Below, piece after piece: positions 49,111 through 55,007 of a stretch of DNA of 55,007 bases. The number at the start of each line of letters is the position of its first letter. Within the stretch, counting starts at the first letter, position 1. The translations under genes were made by a program, and so were the position numbers. The notes below the pieces were generated by a model, which saw nothing but the letters and a program-made list of their open reading frames with translations, was not told the DNA's origin and ran no database searches. Source of the stretch: an uncultured Collinsella sp. GTDB lineage: Bacteria; Actinomycetota; Coriobacteriia; Coriobacteriales; Coriobacteriaceae. Location: NCBI GenBank assembly GCA_900541885.1, contig UQKW01000013.1:1-55007 (forward strand). The letters run 5' to 3'.

Positions 49111-51018
49111 CTAGAGCTCCTTTTGCAGATAAAGGCCATGGTCATAAAATCCAAGATGGCGATAGTACTCGCGCGTACCAATCGCGCTGATCACGTTGAT
49201 GCGCGCATAGCCGGCATCCCGGGCAATCTCGCACGCACGCTCTACGAGCAAACGCCCCAACCCGTGATGCTGCGCCGCCTGGCCCTGGTCACCCACGCGT
49301 GCCGCCATGCCATACACGTGCACCTCGCGAATCATCGCCTCGTCCGGCGTCGTCGGCAACTCGTCCGCATGCGCGGCAACAAACGAATGGTCGGGCAGCG
49401 ACAACCGCAAAAAGCCCGCGATCTTGCCCTGCGGCGTCACCCACTGCAAAAAGCGCTCGTAAGTCACTGGCGTCTCGTACGCCACTTCCTCATCAAGAGA
49501 TAGCTCATCCAAGTCGGCACCCGCCGTACTGATCTCGCGATAGCGAATCTCGCGCACCGTCGCACCATCACCCCGAGCAGCCAGACGGTTCTCAACGAGC
49601 TGACGCAGGTTGGGTTTCTTGTTGCCCACCATAATGTCGTCGGAACTAAAGTCGCGGATCATGCGACTGATACGGCAGAACGCCGGCGTCACCACGATGT
49701 CGTCGGCCAGCACATCGAGCAGCTCTTCCTCGGTATAGGGACGCCACTCGCCGCGCTCATAGCAGCCCACCAGACGCGAGCCCTCGATGAGCGCACACGG
49801 GTAGACCTTGACCTCGTCGGGCATAAAGGCCCCTTCGGTCATAAAGCGTTCGTAGTCGCGCTTATCCCCCTCCGGCGTGGCGCCCAGCAGGTTAAGCATA
49901 AAATGCGCATGGATCTTAAAGCCAAACAGGCGCGCAAGCGAAAACGCCCGTTCAATCTGCGCCACCGAAATGCGACGCTCGTTGATATCGAGCAGGTGCT
50001 GGTCGAGGCTCTGGATACCCATCTGGATCTTGGTGCAGCCCAGGCGGCGGATGAGCGTAAGCGCCTGCGGCGTTACGGCATCGGGGCGCGTCTCGATAAC
50101 GAGTCCCACCACGCGATGCTTCGCCGTCTCGTTGATGCGCTGCTGACGCTCGAGCTCCTCCATCGTTGCCGTCTGCCACTCAGTGACCTTGTCCCACGGC
50201 GTACCGGGACCGTACAGACGACGCACCGCACGGTTATAGCCGCCCACGGCAGCATCCACACGCCCCTGCTCGTCGGCAACGCCGGCAGCAAGCTCGACCT
50301 CGTCTGTCGCAATGCCGGCGGCCTGATAGCGCTCACGGCGTTCTGTTACCACCGGCGGCAAGGCATCGGCAGGAGCGTCATCGAGTAGACGCCCTGCCTC
50401 GGCACGGCTGATGCCCGGACGCGCCAACATGGGGTTAGCCGCCACACCAGCCACGGCATCGTCATTGAGCGCGCGGAAGAGCTCCGACATAAACCACGTC
50501 TGATACCCTTGCGGATAGTCGCTCCAGGTACCGCCGAGCACAATGAGCTCAATCTTATCGGTCGCATGCCCCATCTGCGAAAGCGCGGTCAGACGAGCGC
50601 TTACCTGCAGATACGGGTCAAAGCAATTTTGCTCCGCACGGGCGCACGCCGGCTCGGCGTGCAGATAGCTTTTGGGCATGCGCAGATCGTTGGGGCAAAA
50701 TAGGCAATCGCCCGAGCATGGCCAGGGCTTGGTGATGACGGTAATGGTCGCCACGCCCGAAGCCGTGCGACGAGGCTTCATACGCAGGACCTGCAGCAGT
50801 TGACGCTCCAGATCGGAATCGACATTCCACGCAGCCCACCGAACCGGCTCCTCACGTTTAACCCGCTGGTAGAACGGCAGCAGACGGCGCTTGGCCAAAT
50901 CGCGTTTGTCGGCACCCTCACGGCGCGCCTCGGCATGTATCAGTTTGACGAGCGCTTTGTCGTCCACGGTCTCGCCGCGACGCAGAGCCTCGAGTATGTT
51001 CAAGATAATCTGTTCCAT
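49111..51018 (-). CDS. elp3: Elp3 family radical SAM/GNAT tRNA-modifying enzyme
   Basis: A 635-residue protein with a radical SAM domain carrying the [4Fe-4S] motif CSGDCLFC (Cys 101, 105, 108), and LIVLGGTWSDYPQGYQTWFM, TRPDAVTPQ and IQMGIQSLDQHLLDINERRI. A C-terminal GNAT acetyltransferase domain carries QHHGLGRLLVERACEIARDA and AIGTREYYRHLGFYDHGLY. Elp3 attaches a carboxymethyl-type group to wobble U34 of tRNAs using acetyl-CoA and SAM. Bacterial homologues stand alone without Elongator subunits. It precedes the SpeE-like gene with no gap. The ATG has only a GGGGG placed very close to it. Confidence 0.93.
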   Translation of the reverse strand: MEQIILNILEALRRGETVDDKALVKLIHAEARREGADKRDLAKRRLLPFYQRVKREEPVRWAAWNVDSDLERQLLQVLRMKPRRTASGVATITVITKPWPCSGDCLFCPNDLRMPKSYLHAEPACARAEQNCFDPYLQVSARLTALSQMGHATDKIELIVLGGTWSDYPQGYQTWFMSELFRALNDDAVAGVAANPMLARPGISRAEAGRLLDDAPADALPPVVTERRERYQAAGIATDEVELAAGVADEQGRVDAAVGGYNRAVRRLYGPGTPWDKVTEWQTATMEELERQQRINETAKHRVVGLVIETRPDAVTPQALTLIRRLGCTKIQMGIQSLDQHLLDINERRISVAQIERAFSLARLFGFKIHAHFMLNLLGATPEGDKRDYERFMTEGAFMPDEVKVYPCALIEGSRLVGCYERGEWRPYTEEELLDVLADDIVVTPAFCRISRMIRDFSSDDIMVGNKKPNLRQLVENRLAARGDGATVREIRYREISTAGADLDELSLDEEVAYETPVTYERFLQWVTPQGKIAGFLRLSLPDHSFVAAHADELPTTPDEAMIREVHVYGMAARVGDQGQAAQHHGLGRLLVERACEIARDAGYARINVISAIGTREYYRHLGFYDHGLYLQKEL

Positions 51019-51036
51019 GCCCCCATTGTAAAGGCA

Positions 51037-51070
51037 AAGGCGCCGGAGCCGATCTCGGCTTCGGCGCCTT
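51037..51070 (-). terminator. Hairpin after the DUF4097 gene
   Basis: AAGGCGCC and GGCGCCTT flank further pairing GAGCCG/CGGCTT around a four-base loop. The T tract is weak, so it is a likely but imperfect terminator of the XRE-DUF4097 operon. It also lies just upstream of the elp3 start. Confidence 0.6.
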
Positions 51071-51114
51071 CATCAAACAGCGCGTCTATATCTTCGCCTA
51101 GGCTTTCGTCTGCC

Positions 51115-52017
51115 TCAATACTCCGAATCAAACGACATGTCGCCCGAACCGACCTCAAAACGATACGTGGCAGACTTGTCACCGTTATCGAATTCAAGAT
51201 TCAAAATGGTCTCGCCGTCGTAGCCAAGCGGAAGGAAATCGCTCTCGAAGTCGCCGCTGCCCAAGGTGAGGCTCGCCTTAAAGCCCGTCGAGTTCGGAAC
51301 CGTCATCTCCACATCGCCCGAGCCCACACTCACGTCCATCGACTTCGTGGGGGCCGGGTAAAGCTCGAACGTCACATCGCCCGAACCGACCTCGGCATTC
51401 AGGGTATCGGTCACGGTGCCCGTAAACTCAACGTCTCCCGAGTCCAGAGTCAGGTTGAGGTCATGACACGCAATGCCCGCGACCGTCAGATCACCCGATC
51501 CTACATTCGCTGTAATGCCCACCATGTTATCGGCAACTTTGCGCGGCAGTTCGACGGTAACCGTGCGGTCAATGGCGCGCTCGTCATCGCAATCGAACTG
51601 GCGAATCTTGAGCGTAGAACCCTTGATTTCGGCCAGGTTCTGGGTTGCCGCATCGAAGGCAACGGTCCCCGTTGCCACGCGACCGCTTTCAATCACGCGC
51701 ACTGGCCCGCCGGAGACGCGTTTGACCTCGACCGTGCCCGACGTCACGTCCAAGTCAAGCGATGTGAACGCGTCGGCATCAAACGTTTCGCTCGAAAGCT
51801 GTTGAGGCCGAGCGGAATAGTTACCGCTATTCAAGGAATCGTCCTCGTCAAACGCATCGTCCATACCAGACAAGCCGGATACAACATCGTTGAGATCCCA
51901 CGGTCCATCAAAATGAATCAAAGTCCGCGAAGCGCCAAAGACAAGCCCGATGATGAGCACAAACGCTCCGATGCCAATGCCCAAGCGCCTCTTAGACTCA
52001 TGCGAGAGCTTCATCAT
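51115..52017 (-). CDS. DUF4097 beta-strand repeat protein with N-terminal membrane anchor
   Basis: A 300-residue protein. A signal anchor (LGIGIGAFVLIIGLVFGAS) is followed by an acidic linker, then a right-handed beta-helix made of repeats with the motif GSGD: NVGSGDLTVAG, TLDSGDVEFTG, EVGSGDVTFEL, SVGSGDVEMTV and TLGSGDFESDF. This is the DUF4097 (putative adhesin/stress sensor) pattern. Its start overlaps the regulator's stop as ATGA. Such pairs are common in Gram-positives and are thought to respond to the cell envelope, but the role is unproven. Confidence 0.88.
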   Translation of the reverse strand: MMKLSHESKRRLGIGIGAFVLIIGLVFGASRTLIHFDGPWDLNDVVSGLSGMDDAFDEDDSLNSGNYSARPQQLSSETFDADAFTSLDLDVTSGTVEVKRVSGGPVRVIESGRVATGTVAFDAATQNLAEIKGSTLKIRQFDCDDERAIDRTVTVELPRKVADNMVGITANVGSGDLTVAGIACHDLNLTLDSGDVEFTGTVTDTLNAEVGSGDVTFELYPAPTKSMDVSVGSGDVEMTVPNSTGFKASLTLGSGDFESDFLPLGYDGETILNLEFDNGDKSATYRFEVGSGDMSFDSEY

Positions 52018-52736
52018 TCATCACCTTCTTTGGCACTCGACTCAGCGGTGGTCGCGGCAGCCATGTCAGCGTCAACCGCTGTGAAAACGTCCTCCCCCTT
52101 AGTCCTAGCGACCGCCGGCGCCGGACCAACCTGGATATCCCCACGCGCCCAATCACCATCGAGCGCACGTGCCACCCAGTGATAGATGGGAATCGTAAAG
52201 AAGATCAGTGCGGGAAAGGGGCTGGCACCAACCAGGAACATCAGTAAAAAGAACAGCAGCCAGCACACGGCCCAATACGGGAACGACTGGAACGGGCCCT
52301 TCACCGGAGTCGAACCAACTGCGCCGCCACTCGTCGCCTGCGCCGTAGCGGCATTGGCGGCCTGCGCACTCCAGCTTGCCGCTTGCGCCGCCTTGGCCGC
52401 AGCATCACTCGCCTGCGTTGCCGCCTCGGTAGCGCGCGCCGCCGCCTCATGGGTGCGAGCACGCTCTGCCGCCTCGGCCTCGCGCTGACGAGCGCGGTCC
52501 TCGTTCTCAAACTCGATATCGTCCTCGATCTCGTCACTCGGATTGAGGAGCTCGTCCAAACTCACGCCATAGAGTTTAGCGAGCGAGATCAGGTTCTCGG
52601 TATCGGGCGAGCTCTCCGCGCGCTCCCATTTACTGACCGCCTGGCGCGACAGCCCCAGCTTTCGCGCGAGCCCTTCTTGGCTAAAACCCTTGCTGCGACG
52701 AAGGTCGGCGAGCCGCTGCGCAGTTTCTACATTCAT
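52014..52736 (-). CDS. XRE-family regulator with C-terminal membrane segments
   Basis: A 240-residue protein. Residues 4-58 form a Cro/CI helix-turn-helix (RLADLRRSKGFSQEGLARKL then LSRQAVSKWERAESSPD). An Ala/Gln-rich charged helix (about 80-150) probably forms a coiled coil. Two hydrophobic segments follow (YWAVCWLLFFLLMFLVGASP, ALIFFTIPIYHWVA), tethering it to the membrane with the DNA-binding domain inside. AGGAGGA precedes the ATG at 52736. It is translated before and coupled to the DUF4097 protein, which suggests sensing of that protein or of the envelope. Autoregulation is likely but unproven. Confidence 0.9.
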   Translation of the reverse strand: MNVETAQRLADLRRSKGFSQEGLARKLGLSRQAVSKWERAESSPDTENLISLAKLYGVSLDELLNPSDEIEDDIEFENEDRARQREAEAAERARTHEAAARATEAATQASDAAAKAAQAASWSAQAANAATAQATSGGAVGSTPVKGPFQSFPYWAVCWLLFFLLMFLVGASPFPALIFFTIPIYHWVARALDGDWARGDIQVGPAPAVARTKGEDVFTAVDADMAAATTAESSAKEGDE

Positions 52737-52927
52737 GGTTCCTCCTATGTGATGCCAGCCGTGCCGCCGGACCGTTTTTCTTCTTAAGGCGCCTTGCACA
52801 GTTAAAAATCTATCCGCCACCGCCAAAAGCATGCCACCTATTCTAGTGAGATTTTTGACAACCGGCGGTTGCGGGTGCATATGAGCTGCGGAAATGTGTC
52901 CAAACAAAGCAATGACCCGTAGCTTGG

Positions 52928-52957
52928 TTGTCCCCGTTGCGGCGTAAACGGTAGTAT
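52928..52957 (+). promoter_or_regulatory. Candidate promoter of the Trm9-like methyltransferase gene
   Basis: TTGTCC (52928-52933), 18-bp spacer, TAGTAT (52952-52957), about 46 bp before the GTG start. It lies in the divergent region with the XRE regulator. Confidence 0.4.
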
Positions 52958-53003
52958 GGTCGTACTGTTTATTCCGCACCGCCAACGGAGGGAGTTCCGC
53001 GCC

Positions 53004-53876
53004 GTGAACCGCGATTTCGCCTCATCGCTCATCCAGCTCAACAATACGTTCTATCGCGAGCACTCCGCCTCCTTTTCCGATACGCGCCAGGCCCCGTGGC
53101 CCGGCTGGGTGCGCACCATGGACATCGCGCTCGAACAGCTCGACGTCGCCACGATCGAGCATCCCGTCCGCGTCTTCGATCTCGCCTGCGGCAATATGCG
53201 ATTCGAGAACTTTGCCGCCGGCGGCGCACTTGCCGCCAAGGGCGTCGATGGCGCAAACCCCTCGGCAGATGCCAGCTGCCCGTTTGAGTTCTACGGCGTC
53301 GACTCGTGTCAGGATTTGGCTATCGATGCGCACGGTCACGCCCTGCGCATTCCCAACCTGCACTTCCAGGAACTCGACGTGCTCGATGCCCTTATGAAGC
53401 TCAACCCCGCCGAGACACCCGACGTGCTTTTCGACGCCCCGCTCGCCGACATCTCGGTCTGCTTTGGTTTTATGCACCACGTGCCGTCGTGCGAGTACCG
53501 CGTACGCGTGCTCGACGCCCTGGTGCGCCAGACGCGCCCGGGCGGCATCATCGCCATCAGCTTTTGGGAGTTTATGAACGACGAGCGCATGGCGCGCAAG
53601 GCCGTTCGCGCCGAGGCCCGTGCCGAGCTCACCCCGCCGTTTGAAGGTTACGATTCCGCGCAGTTTGAAGCCGGCGACCACCTCATCGGCTGGCAAAACG
53701 ACCGCCACGCCTACCGCTATTGCCATCACTTTGACGATCAGCAGATCACCGACCTGGTGCGCGGCGTCCGTACGTTCTACAAGAGCGGCGAGGTCCCCGT
53801 GCGCGAGCTTGAGCGCTTCCATGCCGACGGTCGCAGCGGCGAGCTCAACCGCTATGTGATTCTCAAACGTCTGTAG
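53004..53876 (+). CDS. Class I SAM-dependent methyltransferase, Trm9-like
   Basis: About 290 residues from a GTG at 53004, preceded by GGAGGGAG. The start YREHSASFSDTRQAPWPGW and motif I VFDLACGNMRFENF resemble Trm9/ALKBH8-type tRNA wobble-uridine methyltransferases. VCFGFMHHVPS and TRPGGIIAISFWEF are later methyltransferase motifs. The C-terminal WQNDRHAYRYCHHFDDQQIT is also family-like. The nearby elp3 makes the carboxymethyl-uridine that Trm9 would esterify, so a shared pathway is plausible but not shown. It lies upstream of trmB on the same strand. Confidence 0.8.
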   Translation: MNRDFASSLIQLNNTFYREHSASFSDTRQAPWPGWVRTMDIALEQLDVATIEHPVRVFDLACGNMRFENFAAGGALAAKGVDGANPSADASCPFEFYGVDSCQDLAIDAHGHALRIPNLHFQELDVLDALMKLNPAETPDVLFDAPLADISVCFGFMHHVPSCEYRVRVLDALVRQTRPGGIIAISFWEFMNDERMARKAVRAEARAELTPPFEGYDSAQFEAGDHLIGWQNDRHAYRYCHHFDDQQITDLVRGVRTFYKSGEVPVRELERFHADGRSGELNRYVILKRL

Positions 53877-53994
53877 GCACCGACGATTCGCCGCCGAGCC
53901 GCACCGCATCTTTCGGGCAAACTATGCCCACCCTTTTTCAACCCATTGACGGAACGCGCAGCTATGCGTTCCATACTTATGACCAAGGAGCCTC

Positions 53995-54834
53995 ATGGGA
54001 GCCGTCCACGTTCGCACGCCTAAGAACTTTGTGCTCGAGGAGCGCCTGGAGCGCTACGCCGATGCGATCGAGACGAACCCCGAGGCTTATGCCGGAGATT
54101 GGCGCGAGGCTTGCGCGCCAGCTGGCAGCAAGCCCTTCGAACACCTTCACCTGGATCTTGGCTGTGGCAAGGGAACCTATCTGGTCGAGCGCGCCCACCG
54201 CGAGCCCGACACCCTCTTTATCGGCATGGACCAGGAGCCCATCTGCATCGCCTATGCCGCGCAGAAAATCTGCGAACAGGGGCTATCCAACGCACTCGTC
54301 CTGCCCCGAGGCGCCGCATCGCTGCCACAGCTGTTTGCCGCAGGCGAGCTCGATGCCATCACCATTAACTTTCCCACGCCGCAGCCCAAGGCCAAGTACG
54401 CTAAAAAACGACTCGTCCATGTCGACCATCTGATGCTCTACCGCCCGCTCTTTTCAGCCGGCGCTACCGTCACACTGCGCACCGACAGCAAGCCGTTGCG
54501 CGATTACGCCCTGGGACAGTTTGCCGCGGCCGGCTACGATACGCTTTGGGTAAGCGACGACGTCCGCCGCGACCATCCCGAGCATCCCGAGACCGAGTAC
54601 GAGCGCCGCACGCGCGAGATGGGTGCCGCCGTCTATGGCATTTGCGCCACACCTGGAGCGCAGCCCAGCGATGAACAGCTCGCGGCGGGCCGCGCGCAGG
54701 AGCAAAGCCTAGCCTGCTACCTGCCCGATAACCTCGATGAGCTCGCCTATGTGCCTCTGGGCATGGAAGAGGCCGTCGAGAACTTTAGAAACCGTGCCCG
54801 CAAGGGCAAGAAGCGTCTACCGCAAGAGTCCTAG
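53995..54834 (+). CDS. trmB: tRNA (guanine-N7-)-methyltransferase
   Basis: Methylates N7 of G46 in the tRNA variable loop using SAM. A 279-residue protein with HLDLGCGKGTYLVERAHR (SAM motif I), LFIGMDQEPICIAYAAQKI, ITINFPTPQPKAKYAKKRLV (the TrmB signature, with the usual FPDPWPK changed to FPTPQPK), and LRTDSKPLRDYAL. The C-terminus is extended with a basic tail. AAGGAG precedes the ATG. It lies 118 bp after the Trm9-like gene. Confidence 0.9.
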   Translation: MGAVHVRTPKNFVLEERLERYADAIETNPEAYAGDWREACAPAGSKPFEHLHLDLGCGKGTYLVERAHREPDTLFIGMDQEPICIAYAAQKICEQGLSNALVLPRGAASLPQLFAAGELDAITINFPTPQPKAKYAKKRLVHVDHLMLYRPLFSAGATVTLRTDSKPLRDYALGQFAAAGYDTLWVSDDVRRDHPEHPETEYERRTREMGAAVYGICATPGAQPSDEQLAAGRAQEQSLACYLPDNLDELAYVPLGMEEAVENFRNRARKGKKRLPQES

Positions 54835-55007
54835 GGGCTTCTGATGGTCGCGGCGTTGGCAAACAAGCGCAAATAGGCGCCAGCGAACGGCCCTCAAACC
54901 TAAGTGAGTAGACTATTTTGCAATAGCCAAGCACAGCCCGCATAGCGAAACATAAAACCGACGCTCCTATAAGTTGTCAAGAGGCAGTTTGCGGGAGCGC
55001 TCCCTTC
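54835..55007. other. Intergenic tail of the window
   Basis: No gene is seen in the last 173 bp. GGGAGCGCTCCC (54993-55004) is a perfect 12-bp palindrome cut close to the window end and could be part of a terminator or of another palindromic repeat. Confidence 0.5.

Noticed and set aside
51061..51114. A promoter for elp3 within the DUF4097 terminator region
   Set aside because: No -35/-10 pair at acceptable spacing was found.

Overview
The window is a GC-rich (roughly 60%), gene-dense bacterial chromosome segment. Gene content points to a Coriobacteriia anaerobe, most likely Collinsella or a close relative. The evidence is a RecJ-helicase fusion, ferredoxin-fused EtfA beside a GlcD-type flavoprotein, twin-arginine-like lipoprotein signals, a LAQTG wall-sorting motif and a single-chain purL. 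Genus assignment is inference from familiarity, not a search. No rRNA, insertion sequence, integrase, prophage or CRISPR array was seen.

Layout, left to right. (1) 1-2029, minus strand: the translation operon infC-rpmI-rplT with a structured leader and an apparent AUA start for infC, then tRNA-Leu(CAA) with a second copy of its 3' end 184 bp away. (2) 2069-11255, minus strand: a transglutaminase-like protein, class II fructose-bisphosphate aldolase, an MBL-fold hydrolase, the (p)ppGpp synthetase/hydrolase Rel, and a RecJ nuclease fused to a superfamily 2 helicase. (3) 11532-14039: a bile-acid:sodium-symporter-type carrier, a DUF4931/GalT-like protein and CutC. (4) 14215-20514, minus strand: a complete branched-chain amino-acid ABC system (livF, livG, livM, livH) with two tandem paralogous binding lipoproteins. 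(5) 20764-29940: homoserine dehydrogenase, an SDR reductase, a CPA2-type antiporter, purL and an EamA transporter, with an array of four palindromes at a strict 62-bp period at 23164-23395. (6) 30041-38111: a membrane diguanylate cyclase, a KdgT-type permease, AzlCD, an HD hydrolase, and an FAD oxidase-EtfB-EtfA(ferredoxin) operon resembling electron-bifurcating lactate dehydrogenase.

(7) 38458-41663, plus strand: five tightly packed genes of unknown function. Four encode exported or membrane-anchored proteins and one of these ends in a sortase-like LAQTG signal, which suggests a small cell-surface assembly. (8) 41782-42498: a DUF554 membrane protein. (9) 42587-48205: a three-gene module encoding a TerB-N/TerB-C protein, a BrxD-like ATPase (DUF2791 type) and an Lhr/BrxHI-like helicase. 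It has none of the other BREX genes and is the best candidate for an under-described DNA-processing or anti-phage system. (10) 48232-54834: a spermidine-synthase-like protein abutting Elp3, a membrane-tethered XRE regulator overlapping a DUF4097 protein, a Trm9-like methyltransferase and TrmB.

A recurring feature is long palindromes in intergenic space (3644-3737, 14098-14166, 23164-23395 and 45643-45679). Three of the four carry GGGAC/GTCCC cores and may represent dispersed repeat families.
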